The notes under the pieces: model-generated | The model's database searches: none | What the model saw: the letters and a program-made list of their open reading frames with translations, nothing else | Told to the model about the DNA's origin: nothing | From: Isoptericola variabilis 225 | Lineage (GTDB): Bacteria > Actinomycetota > Actinomycetes > Actinomycetales > Cellulomonadaceae | Direction of reading: 5' to 3' | DNA length: 64,000 bases | NCBI RefSeq assembly: GCF_000215105.1 | Contig: NC_015588.1 | Coordinates: forward strand, 1,736,001-1,800,000 | In this document: one piece after another, positions 1-13,104 of the stretch | How the letters are laid out: each line of letters begins with the position of its first letter | How positions within the stretch are numbered: the first letter of the stretch is position 1 | Made by a program: the position numbers and the translations under genes

Positions 1-3350
<3,350 letters not shown>

Positions 3351-3351
<1 letters not shown>

Positions 3352-4619
3352 CAGTTCTCCTTCTCGCCGGCGCCGGCGGGCGTGAGCCCGGCCAGGGCCG
3401 AGGCGGGGACGGTCACGGGCTCGCGCGTGCGCATGAGCGCCACGAAGCGGTCGAACAGGTAGGCGGAGTCGTGCGGACCGGCGGCGGCCTCGGGGTGGTA
3501 CTGCACCGAGAACGCGGGCAGGTCGAGCGCCGTCAGGCCCTCGACGACCTGGTCGTTGAGGCCGACGTGCGAGACGATCACGCGCCCGTACCGGCCGCCG
3601 TCGTGCGGGGCGGTGGACACGGCGTCGACGGGCGCGTCGACGGCGAAGCCGTGGTTGTGCGCGGTGACCTCGACCTTGCCGGTCGTGCGGTCCATGACGG
3701 GCTGGTTGATGCCGCGGTGCCCGTAGCCCAGCTTGTACGTGCCGTACCCGAGGGCGCGGCCGAGCAGCTGGTTGCCGAAGCAGATGCCGAAGAACGGGAT
3801 GCGGCGGTCGAGCACCTCGCGCAGCAGCTCGACCTCGTGGGTCGCGGCCGCCGGGTCGCCCGGGCCGTTGGAGAAGAACACGCCGGCCGGGCTGCCGTCG
3901 GCGGGCAGGAGGCGGGCGACGTCGTCGAACGTCGCGGACTGGGGCACGACGTGGACGCGCACGCCGCGCTCGGCGAGGCGCTGCGGCGTCATGGCCTTGA
4001 TGCCGAGGTCGACCGCGACGACCGTGGCGACCGGCTCGCGCCCGAAGAACTCGCCGGACGGCTCGACGACGTACGGCTCGGGCGTCGTGACCTCGCGGGC
4101 GAGGTCGGCGCCGGCCATGAGCGGCGCGGAGCGCACCTCGGCGACGAGCTCGGCCACGGGACGCTCGAGCCCGTCGCGCACGAGGTCCTCGCCGGAGAAG
4201 ATCCCGGCGCGCATGACGCCGAGCTCGCGCAGGTGGCGCGTGAGGAACCGGGTGTCGACCTCGGCGATGCCGACGACGCCCTGGGCGGCGAGCTCGCCCT
4301 CGAGCGTGCGGTTGGCGCGCCAGGACGACACGCGGCGGGCCGGGTCTCGCAGGACGTAGCCGGCGACCCAGATGCGGCCGGACTCGGGGTCCTCGTCGTT
4401 GATGCCCGTGTTGCCGACGTGCGGCGCGGTCATGACGACGATCTGGCGGTGGTAGGACGGGTCGGTCAGCGTCTCCTGGTAGCCGGTCATGCCGGTCGAG
4501 AAGACGATCTCGCCCAGCGTGGTGCCGCGGGCCCCGTAGGCGCGGCCGCGGGCGACGGTGCCGTCCTCGAGGACGAGGATCGCCCGGTCGGTGCCGGTCG
4601 TACTGGTGGTGATGCTCAC
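3351..4619 (-). CDS. carA: Carbamoyl-phosphate synthase small subunit (glutaminase)
   Basis: Hydrolyses glutamine and channels ammonia to CarB. 422 residues, the normal size. The N-terminal CPSase_small domain (about residues 10-150) contains [11 protein letters not shown] class I glutamine amidotransferase domain follows, with the nucleophile Cys in [12 protein letters not shown] near residue 280 and the His/Glu pair in [11 protein letters not shown] near residue 375. The start chosen is GTG at 4619, which overlaps the stop of the preceding membrane gene by four bases (GTGA). An upstream in-frame extension is a shadow of that gene. It lies directly before carB in the pyr operon and is probably co-regulated by PyrR at the operon head. 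Confidence 0.97.
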
Positions 4620-5215
4620 TGGTCCTCCGGGGCGGGGGTCTCGGCAGGGGTCTCGGGGTCGGTCTCGGGTGCCGGGGTGCGGGGGCCGGTGTCGGGCGCG
4701 CGGACCGCGAGGTGCCGCACGGCGTCGACCAGGCGGGCGCGGTCGGTCGCGTACCGGGTGCGCAGGCCGGTGTCGAGGTCGGCGGCGGGCACCTCGCCGT
4801 CGGACGGCATGTGCCAGCCGATCACGACGAGCCCGTCCGCGCCGACGTACTTGCCGGCCATGCCGGGCGCCAGGCCGGCGCCGCGGAGGGCGTCCGCGGG
4901 CACGAACACGTCCGGGGCGCCGGTGCGCTCGACGAGCACGCCGGCGTCGTGCACGCTCACCCGGGCGGCCGACCGGTCGCCCAGACCGTGGGCGCCGACG
5001 CGGGCCAGCCAGTCGCCCGCGAGCGTCGTCGAGACGTACGTCGCCTCGAGCGGCCCGACGCGCAGGGCGCCGAGCTCGTCGGGCACGGCGGGCGGGGCGG
5101 GCACGAGGCGGCGCGTGCGCTGCGCGAGCCGGCGCCGGCCGGTGAGCACGAGCAGCAGCAGGAGCGCGCCGAGGACGAGCCAGATCCCGACCGCGACGGG
5201 CAGGGGCAGGTTCAT
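4616..5215 (-). CDS. Membrane-anchored protein between pyrC and carA (Rv1382-like)
   Basis: 199 residues. One hydrophobic segment at about residues 6-26 ([20 protein letters not shown]) is followed by a basic stretch, a soluble domain of roughly 130 residues, and a low-complexity Pro/Glu/Thr tail. Actinobacteria commonly carry a gene of this kind between pyrC and carA, annotated as an exported or membrane protein (Rv1382 in M. tuberculosis). The soluble part resembles bacterial PH-like domains by its alternating beta-strand pattern, which is inference. No catalytic motif is visible. It overlaps pyrC by ATGA at its start and carA by GTGA at its end, so it is translated with the pyrimidine enzymes. 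Its role there is unknown; membrane tethering of the CPSase/DHOase steps is only a guess. Confidence 0.8.
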   Translation of the reverse strand: MNLPLPVAVGIWLVLGALLLLLVLTGRRRLAQRTRRLVPAPPAVPDELGALRVGPLEATYVSTTLAGDWLARVGAHGLGDRSAARVSVHDAGVLVERTGAPDVFVPADALRGAGLAPGMAGKYVGADGLVVIGWHMPSDGEVPAADLDTGLRTRYATDRARLVDAVRHLAVRAPDTGPRTPAPETDPETPAETPAPEDQ

Positions 5216-6575
5216 CGGGCACCCGCCCCGGCGTGGCGGCCGGCGGCGCCGCGGGGCGCGTCGACGACGGCGCCGTCCAGCACCGTGGCGCGTCCGCGCA
5301 GGAACGTGGCCACGACGCGGCCTGGCAGCTCGCGTCCGGCGAACGGCGTGTTGCCGCTGGCGGTGACCTGCGCGGCGCCGTCGACGACGCGCGTCGCGGC
5401 GGGGTCGACGAGCGTGAGGTTCGCGGGCTCCCCGACGGCGATCGGGCGGCCGTGCCTGTCGCCGATGCGCCCGATGCGGGCCGGGGCCGTCGACAGCACG
5501 CGCGCGACGTCGGCCCAGGTGAGCCGGCCGGTGTCGACCATGGTCTGCTGGACCACCGACAGGGCCGTCTCGAGCCCGGTCATGCCGAAGGCGGCCGCGC
5601 CCCACTCGCAGTCCTTGTCCTCGCGCGTGTGCGGCGCGTGGTCCGTGGCGACGATGTCGATGGTGCCGTCGGCGAGGCCCTCGCGCACCGCCTCGACGTC
5701 CTGCGCCGTGCGCAGCGGCGGGTTGACCTTGTACGTCGGGTCGTAGGTGCGCGCCAGGTCGTCGGTGAGCACGAGGTGGTGCGGCGTGACCTCCGCGGTG
5801 ACGTCGATGCCGCGCGACTTGGCCCACCGCACGATCTCGACCGAGCCGGCGGTCGACAGGTGGCACACGTGCAGGCGCGAGCCCACGTGCTCGGCGAGCA
5901 GCACGTCGCGCGCGATGATCGCCTCCTCGGCCACGGCGGGCCAGCCGGCCAGGCCGATCTCGGCCGAGACGACCCCCTCGTTCATCTGGGCGCCCTCGGT
6001 CAGACGCGGCTCCTGCGCGTGCTGCGCGACGACGCCGTCGAACGCCTTGACGTACTCCAGCGCCCGGCGCATGAGGATCGGGTCGTGGACGCACTTGCCG
6101 TCGTCGGAGAAGACCCGCACGCGCGCGGCCGAGTCGGCCATCGCGCCGAGCTCGGCGAGCCGCTCGCCGTCCAGGCCGACCGTGACCGCGCCGACGGGGT
6201 GCACGTCGGCGTACCCGGCGTCGCGCCCGAGGCGCCACACCTGCTCGACGACGCCCGCGGTGTCGGCGACCGGCGAGGTGTTGGCCATCGCGTGCACGGC
6301 CGTGAAGCCGCCCGCGGCCGCGGCGCGCGTCCCGGACGCCACCGTCTCGGCGTCCTCGCGGCCCGGCTCGCGCAGGTGCGTGTGGAGGTCGACGAGGCCG
6401 GGCAGGAGCACGTGCCCCGCGCCGTCGACCTCGACGACGTCGCCGGCGGGCGCCTCGACGGTCCCGGGCGCGCCGAGCGCCGCGATCACGCCGCCCGCCA
6501 CGACGACGTCGGCCGGCTCGCCGCCCAGGGGGCGCACGCCCCGCAGGACGTAGGAGGTCGAGGAGTGGTCGGTGC

Positions 6576-6579
<4 letters not shown>
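5212..6579 (-). CDS. pyrC: Dihydroorotase
   Basis: Cyclises N-carbamoyl-L-aspartate to dihydroorotate, the third step of UMP synthesis. 455 residues, of the multifunctional-type (type I) class found in actinobacteria. The metal-binding HTHLREPG motif has its His pair near residues 66 and 68. Substrate- and metal-site segments include [18 protein letters not shown] and VATDHAPHT, the last carrying the conserved Asp and His. The GTG start at 6579 overlaps the pyrB stop by four bases (GTGA). PyrB, which makes its substrate, is encoded immediately before, so the pair probably acts in sequence in the cytoplasm. Confidence 0.96.
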
Positions 6580-8815
<2,236 letters not shown>

Positions 8816-9379
8816 TCAGTCGTTCACGCGGCCGAGGTAGTCACCCGTGCGGGTGTCGACCTTGACCTTGGTGCCCTGCTCGAGGAAGAGCGGCACCTGG
8901 ATCTCGGCGCCCGTCTCGAGCGTGGCGGGCTTGGTGCCGCCGGTCGACCGGTCGCCCTGCAGGCCCGGCTCGGTGTACGTGATCTCGAGCACGACGGAGG
9001 CGGGCAGCTCGATGTACAGCGGCGTGCCGTCGTTCGAGGCGACCATGACGTTCTGGCCCTCGAGGAGGTAGTTGGCGGCGTCGCCGACGACCTCGGCCGG
9101 GATCGTGATCTGGTCGTACGTGTCGTTGTCCATGAAGACGTAGTCCGCGCCGTCCATGTACAGGTACTGGTAGTCGCGGCGGTCGACGTTCGCGGTCTCG
9201 ACCTTGACGCCCGCGTTGAACGTCTTGTCGACGACCTTGCCCGACAGGACGTTCTTCATCTTGGTGCGGACGAACGCGCCACCCTTGCCCGGCTTGACGT
9301 GCTGGAACTCGAGGATCGTCCAGAGCTGGCCGTCGATGCGGAGCACGGTGCCGTTCTTGATGTCGTTGGAGGTTGCCAC
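8816..9379 (-). CDS. efp: Translation elongation factor P
   Basis: Binds the ribosome between the P and E sites and relieves stalling at polyproline. 187 residues with the three beta-barrel domains expected: a KOW-like N-terminal domain to about residue 65, then two OB domains. The loop that reaches the peptidyl-transfer centre reads [10 protein letters not shown] with Lys32 at the tip. Many actinobacterial EF-Ps have PGKGP here, so the Gly at position 34 is a small difference. No modification enzyme (EpmA, YmfI) is in the window, consistent with an unmodified lysine. It lies upstream of nusB and has its own promoter. Confidence 0.96.
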   Translation of the reverse strand: MATSNDIKNGTVLRIDGQLWTILEFQHVKPGKGGAFVRTKMKNVLSGKVVDKTFNAGVKVETANVDRRDYQYLYMDGADYVFMDNDTYDQITIPAEVVGDAANYLLEGQNVMVASNDGTPLYIELPASVVLEITYTEPGLQGDRSTGGTKPATLETGAEIQVPLFLEQGTKVKVDTRTGDYLGRVND

Positions 9380-9475
9380 GGTGTCAGTTCGTCCTCGAGT
9401 CGGATGGAGTGAGCCGGCGCCGGACGGGCGGGTCCTGGCGCCGGAGGTCAGGTCGGGCCGCAGAAGGCCCGAGCC

Positions 9476-9481
9476 ATTCTA
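9476..9481 (-). promoter_or_regulatory. Probable -10 of the efp promoter
   Basis: TAGAAT on the minus strand, about 97 bases before the efp ATG, in the intergenic region behind the membrane gene that ends at 9532. The leader would contain a small GGGCC/GGCCC hairpin (about 9454-9469). No good -35 is seen. Confidence 0.5.
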
Positions 9482-9531
9482 CAGCGCCGCGGTGCGGCCC
9501 CTGCGCGACGGGCGCGCGCCGGCTGCGACGC

Positions 9532-9942
9532 TCACGTCACCACGTCGAGCGGGACGCGACCCGTGGCGAGGAGCACGACGACCGCCCGCGCCACGAGGCC
9601 GACGACTCCCGCCCACACGAGCGAGGCGAGCGTCCCGACGACGAAGCGCTCGCTCGCCACGGGGTGCTCCTTGAGCTCGGGGTAGCGCCCGAGGCCCTTG
9701 ACCGCCACGACGATCGCGACGCCCTCGGGATGCCCGGCGAGGATCGTCGCCGTGACGGCGAGGCGCTCGAGGACGCCGATCCAGGTCCCGCCCCGCAGCA
9801 CGGCCATCGCCTCGGCCTCGATGCGGGGCTCCTTCTCCGTGTGCCGCAGGACCCACGGCACGAGCCAGGCGCCCACGGCGACGCTCAGCGCCAGGGCGAC
9901 CACCCAGACGCCCGCCAGCCCCGCGACGGCGGCTCCGTTCAT
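9532..9942 (-). CDS. Small membrane protein paired with the SatD-like gene (DUF3307-like C-terminal region)
   Basis: 136 residues. A hydrophobic segment at about 6-30 and another at about 103-132 flank a middle part containing GTWIGVLERLAVTATILAGH and IVVAVKGLGRYPEL. That middle pattern (W-I-G-x-L-E-R-L ... A-x-K-x-x-x-R) resembles the C-terminal half of DUF3307-type membrane proteins, which often sit next to SatD-family genes. Those proteins are usually about 240 residues, so this one is short and seems to lack the N-terminal half. The ATG overlaps the stop of the SatD-like gene (ATGA), so the pair is probably translated together. Biochemical role unknown. Confidence 0.65.
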   Translation of the reverse strand: MNGAAVAGLAGVWVVALALSVAVGAWLVPWVLRHTEKEPRIEAEAMAVLRGGTWIGVLERLAVTATILAGHPEGVAIVVAVKGLGRYPELKEHPVASERFVVGTLASLVWAGVVGLVARAVVVLLATGRVPLDVVT

Positions 9943-10634
9943 CGCCCGCCCTCCTGCGTGTCGTCGTCGTACGTCTCGCGCGGCCGCTCGACCGTGCCCG
10001 CCGCGGCCAGGAGCCGGGCCGCGAGCGGCCGCACCGCCTCCTCCTCGGCCCACAGGGCCGTGCGCAGCCGCTGGCTCACGGCCTGCTCGCTCACGCCGAG
10101 CGCCCGGGCGGTGGCCCGCTGCGGAGCGCTCGCCGTGGCGTGCCCGGCGAGCGTATCGATGGCCTCCCAGCCCGCGCCGGTGCGACGCGCCGCGACGGCC
10201 CCGAGCAGCCGCAGCAGCGCCTCGGCGTCGGCGGCGATCGTCGCTCCCGGCTCGTCCCCGGGACCCACGACGGCCACCGGCACCGCGGCGCCTCGCGCCT
10301 TGGCCCGCTCGACGGCGGCGCGGGCGCGCACGAACGCGGGCCCGGAGGCGGCACGCGAGACCTCGGGCAGCGGCTCGTCGACCGGACCGGCGCCCACGCC
10401 GACCGACCACCCGCCGTCGCGCAGCAGCGCGAGCACGAGGTCGACCGCGAGGCGCGCCCCGGCGTCGTCGGCGGCGAGGACGCCCTGGACCTCGTCGCCG
10501 ACCGTGCGCTCGAACGGCAGCACCAGGCCGGGGGCCGCGCGACCCTCGGTGGCGGCGTCGAGCAGCTCGAGCACCGCGGGGACGAGGTCGCCCCGGCGGG
10601 TGCTGCCGCGCTGGTCGACGGTGAGGACGAGCAT
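9939..10634 (-). CDS. SatD-family-like regulatory protein with HTH
   Basis: 231 residues. The N-terminal part (MLVLTVDQRGSTR ... ERTVGDEVQGVLA) has the Asp-x-x-x-Ser and Gly-Asp-Glu-x-Gln pattern of SatD-like and nucleotide-cyclase-like folds. The C-terminal third carries a helix-turn-helix-like segment (ARALGVSEQAVSQRLRTA) near residues 175-195, suggesting DNA binding. ATG 10634 is chosen because it begins the conserved domain. An ATG-like start further upstream would run through the palindromes. It precedes a membrane-protein gene with an ATGA overlap. Two TCAAG-type palindromes lie immediately upstream, so autoregulation is plausible. The SatD assignment is by pattern only. Confidence 0.7.
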   Translation of the reverse strand: MLVLTVDQRGSTRRGDLVPAVLELLDAATEGRAAPGLVLPFERTVGDEVQGVLAADDAGARLAVDLVLALLRDGGWSVGVGAGPVDEPLPEVSRAASGPAFVRARAAVERAKARGAAVPVAVVGPGDEPGATIAADAEALLRLLGAVAARRTGAGWEAIDTLAGHATASAPQRATARALGVSEQAVSQRLRTALWAEEEAVRPLAARLLAAAGTVERPRETYDDDTQEGGR

Positions 10635-10638
10635 GGTG

Positions 10639-10684
10639 TCAAGGCTACAGTCTTGACCCCATTCTCTCAAGGCGTCGACCTTGA
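10639..10684 (-). promoter_or_regulatory. Tandem TCAAG palindromes at the SatD-like gene promoter
   Basis: Two 18-base inverted repeats, 10639-10656 (TCAAG-N8-CTTGA) and 10667-10684 (TCAAGG-N6-CCTTGA), with centres 28 bases apart. They begin five bases upstream of the ATG and occupy the position of the promoter: a TTGAGA/TGTAGC pair on the minus strand falls within them. The four half-sites share the same core, as expected for a dimeric repressor binding twice. The encoded protein has an HTH and is the obvious candidate. Confidence 0.6.
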
Positions 10685-10695
10685 TACCACGTGGT

Positions 10696-11142
10696 CTAGT
10701 CCACGAGCTTGCGCGCCACCGCGGCCAGCGCCAGCCGGTAGGAGTCGAAGCCGAAGCCCGCGACCGTGCCCGTCGCGATGCCCGCGACCACGGAGTAGTG
10801 GCGGAACGACTCGCGCGCGGCAGGGTTGGACAGGTGGACCTCGACCAGCAGGAGCCCCGACGACGTCACCTGCGCCGCGGCGTCGCGCAGCGCGTAGCTG
10901 TAGTGGGTGAACGCCGCCGGGTTGAGCACCACGTGGGCGCGCGCGTCGACCGCCTCGTGCAGCCAGCCCACGAGCTGCGACTCGTCGTCGGTCTGGCGCA
11001 CGTCGACCTCGAGCCCGAGGTCGCTCCCCCACACGGCGGCCTCCCGCTCGAGGTCCGCCATGGACGCGTGGCCGTAGATCTCCGGCTCGCGCACGCCGAG
11101 CCGGCCGAGGTTGGGACCGTTGAGCACCAGCACCTGAGTCAT
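10696..11142 (-). CDS. aroQ: 3-dehydroquinate dehydratase, type II
   Basis: Dehydrates 3-dehydroquinate to 3-dehydroshikimate, the third shikimate step. 148 residues, the standard length of the dodecameric type II enzyme. Motifs: NGPNLGRLGVREPEIYG at residues 8-24 with the catalytic Arg and Tyr on the flexible lid, NPAAFTHYSYALRDA, and EVHLSNPAARESFRHYS with the catalytic His. It lies on the minus strand like aroB/K/C but is separated from aroB by about 6 kb of mainly oppositely oriented genes. Related genomes place it next to aroB. A TAGGCT box lies six bases before the ATG, so its transcript is probably leaderless. Confidence 0.96.
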   Translation of the reverse strand: MTQVLVLNGPNLGRLGVREPEIYGHASMADLEREAAVWGSDLGLEVDVRQTDDESQLVGWLHEAVDARAHVVLNPAAFTHYSYALRDAAAQVTSSGLLLVEVHLSNPAARESFRHYSVVAGIATGTVAGFGFDSYRLALAAVARKLVD

Positions 11143-11148
11143 GACCCG

Positions 11149-11154
11149 AGCCTA
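11149..11154 (-). promoter_or_regulatory. -10 box of a leaderless aroQ promoter
   Basis: TAGGCT ends six bases before the aroQ ATG, so transcription would begin at or next to the A of the start codon. No Shine-Dalgarno is present in the remaining gap, which fits a leaderless mRNA. Confidence 0.55.
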
Positions 11155-11210
11155 GGACCGCGACGGCCACGACGGCGGCGCGTCTCGCGACCGCCGCTCC
11201 GTCCTGGCCC

Positions 11211-11241
11211 TTGACCTCGAGGGCGCTCGAGGTCTCAGGAT
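11211..11241 (+). promoter_or_regulatory. MerR-type promoter with 19-base spacer and operator palindrome
   Basis: TTGACC (11211-11216) and CAGGAT (11236-11241) are separated by 19 bases, the long spacer typical of promoters activated by MerR-family proteins. The palindrome ACCTCGAG-GGCG-CTCGAGGT (11214-11233) has perfect 8-base arms centred in the spacer. The predicted start is about 11248-11249, the A of the ATG of the truncated dehydrogenase, so it would be leaderless. No MerR-family gene is in the window. Confidence 0.7.
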
Positions 11242-11248
11242 GCGGGTC

Positions 11249-11455
11249 ATGGACGCCATCCGACACCACGCCTTCGGCCCGCCCGAGACCCTCGTGCTCG
11301 AGCAGGTCCCCGATCCGGTGCCCGGCCCCGGGCAGGTGCTCGTGGCCGCGAGCGCCCACGGGGTCCACCTCCTCGACGCGGCGATCCGCCGGGACGAGGA
11401 GGTTCCGCTCCCCCGGCCTACGCTCCCGGCGATCCCGGGACGGGAGGTGGCGGGG
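11249..11455 (+). pseudogene. Truncated zinc-type alcohol dehydrogenase / quinone oxidoreductase (MDR) remnant
   Basis: The first 69 residues are a normal MDR-superfamily N-terminus (MDAIRHHAFGPPETLVLEQV ... LPAIPGREVAG). Family members continue from PGREVAG into a GroES-like remainder and a Rossmann domain, about 250 more residues. Here the similarity stops near 11455 and is followed by unrelated sequence and the promoter of the next gene. The frame stays open downstream only by running out of frame through the FAD oxidoreductase gene. The intact MerR-type promoter in front shows that a working gene once stood here. The lost part is not elsewhere in the window. Confidence 0.75.
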
Positions 11456-11469
11456 TTCACCCGGCGCGG

Positions 11470-11496
11470 TGTCACGAAAGGCCTTGGCGGCTCGTC
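11470..11496 (+). promoter_or_regulatory. ECF41-type promoter of the FAD oxidoreductase gene
   Basis: TGTCACG (11470-11476), 16-base spacer, CGTC (11493-11496). This matches the TGTCACA/CGTC elements reported for ECF41 sigma factors, and an identical arrangement precedes the sigma gene at 13011. The transcript would have a leader of about 115 bases before the ATG at 11619. Confidence 0.75.
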
Positions 11497-11618
11497 GGGT
11501 TCGCAGGACCCTGGCGATGAGGATGCGGCCGCGGCGAGGTCCACCCCTGCAGGAGCCTCGCGTCCGTCCGTGACGGGCGCGCACGACCGGTACCACCCCA
11601 CGTCCCGATGGAGGAAGC

Positions 11619-13007
11619 ATGTCCACGACCACGCTCTCGCCCGCCTCGGTGCGCGCCGCGCTCGACGGCGACCCGGCCGGCACCACGACGGTCCTGACCC
11701 CGGACGACGACGGCTACGAGGCCGCGCGCGCGATCGAGCCCGGAGGCGTCGAGTGGCGGCCGGCCGCGATCGTGCGGCCCGTCGACGCCGCGGGCGTCGC
11801 GCGTGCCGTGCGGTTCGCGCGCGACGCCGGTGCGTCCGTCTCGGTGCGCGCCGGCGGGCACTCGGCCCTCGGACTGGGGCGCGACCACGGCGCCCTGACG
11901 ATCGACCTGCGGTCGCTGGACTCGATCGAGGTCGACCCGGACGGCCGCACCGCGTGGGCCGGCGGCGGTCTGACCGCCGGCGCCTACGCACGGGCCGTCG
12001 GCGAGCACGGCCTCGTGACCCCGTTCGGGGACACGGCGAGTGTCGGCATCGGCGGGATCACGCTCGCCGGGGGCCTCGGGCTGCTGGCGCGCTCGCACGG
12101 CCTGACGATCGACAGCCTCACGGGCGCCGAGCTCGTCACGGCCGACGGCGAGGTCGTCCTGGTCGACGAGCGCGAGCCCGAGCTCCTCTGGGCGCTGCGC
12201 GGAGGCGGCGGCAACCTCGGCGTCGTCACGCGCTTCCGGTACGCGCTGCACGAGTTGCCGACCGTCGTGGGCGGCATGCTCATGGTGCCGGCGACGCCCG
12301 AGTCCGTGGCGGGCATGGTCGAGGCCGCGGCCGCGGCGCCGCGCGAGCTCACGGCGATCCTCACCGTGATGATCGCTCCCCCGATGCCCTTCGTGCCCGC
12401 CGAGTGGCACGGGCGCGGCGTGATCATGGCCAACGTCTGCTGGTCGGGCGACCCGGAGACGGCCGATGCCGGTCTCGCCCCGCTGCGCGCCGTGGCGGAC
12501 CGGGCCGGAGGCGCCATCGTCGACATGATCCGCACCGGGCCGTACTCCGGGCTCCTCGAGGAGGCCCCCGGCGGGAGCATCGTCGCGACCGCGGGCACGT
12601 TCCTCGCGGACGCGGTCGACGGCGAGGCCGCGGCGCACGCCCTGGCCGAGCTGGAGTCCTCGCCGGCGATGATGCGCGCCGTGCAGCTGCGCGTGCTCGG
12701 CGGCGCGGTGGCCGACGTCGCACCGGACGCGACCGCGTACGCGCACCGCGACGCGGGGATGGTCGGGTACGTGATGGCCGCCGGGCCGTCGGCCGAGGCG
12801 GTCGCCGGCTACCGTCCGTGGGTCGGGGCGCTCGTCGAGCGGCTCCGGCAGCGCGACGGCGCGTACGCGGCGTTCGTGCCCGACGGCGACCCGGCGCTGG
12901 CCCGGTCTGTCTACCCGGGTGCCACGTGGGACCGGCTCGCCGCCGTCAAGCGCGCGTACGACCCGCAGAACCTGTTCCGGGCCAACGTCAACGTCCCGCC
13001 GCGGTGA
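11619..13007 (+). CDS. FAD-binding oxidoreductase, berberine-bridge-enzyme type
   Basis: 462 residues. An N-terminal PCMH-type FAD domain contains RAGGHSALGLG with the His (about residue 81) that normally forms the 8-alpha-histidyl FAD bond. The segment where many family members carry the second, cysteinyl FAD link reads GDTASVGIGGITLAGGLG and has no Cys, so the flavin is probably attached once only. The C-terminal BBE tail, YDPQNLFRANVNVPP, is intact. The substrate is not predictable; relatives oxidise sugars, alkaloid-like or other alcohol substrates. GGAGG six bases before the ATG supports the start. It shares its promoter motif with the ECF sigma gene that follows, so it is the likely target of that sigma factor. 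Confidence 0.88.
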   Translation: MSTTTLSPASVRAALDGDPAGTTTVLTPDDDGYEAARAIEPGGVEWRPAAIVRPVDAAGVARAVRFARDAGASVSVRAGGHSALGLGRDHGALTIDLRSLDSIEVDPDGRTAWAGGGLTAGAYARAVGEHGLVTPFGDTASVGIGGITLAGGLGLLARSHGLTIDSLTGAELVTADGEVVLVDEREPELLWALRGGGGNLGVVTRFRYALHELPTVVGGMLMVPATPESVAGMVEAAAAAPRELTAILTVMIAPPMPFVPAEWHGRGVIMANVCWSGDPETADAGLAPLRAVADRAGGAIVDMIRTGPYSGLLEEAPGGSIVATAGTFLADAVDGEAAAHALAELESSPAMMRAVQLRVLGGAVADVAPDATAYAHRDAGMVGYVMAAGPSAEAVAGYRPWVGALVERLRQRDGAYAAFVPDGDPALARSVYPGATWDRLAAVKRAYDPQNLFRANVNVPPR

Positions 13008-13010
13008 TCG

Positions 13011-13037
13011 TGTCACGTCCGGGTGCGGCGTCTCGTC
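13011..13037 (+). promoter_or_regulatory. ECF41-type autoregulatory promoter of the sigma gene
   Basis: TGTCACG (13011-13017), 16-base spacer, CGTC (13034-13037), identical in both boxes and spacing to the site at 11470. It starts four bases after the FAD oxidoreductase stop and about 68 bases before the sigma GTG. Confidence 0.75.
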
Positions 13038-13104
13038 GAGAGGGCATGACGACGCACCGGACCCGACGCTCGACCACCGGCGACGCACGCGGGAGGGTGA
13101 CCCC

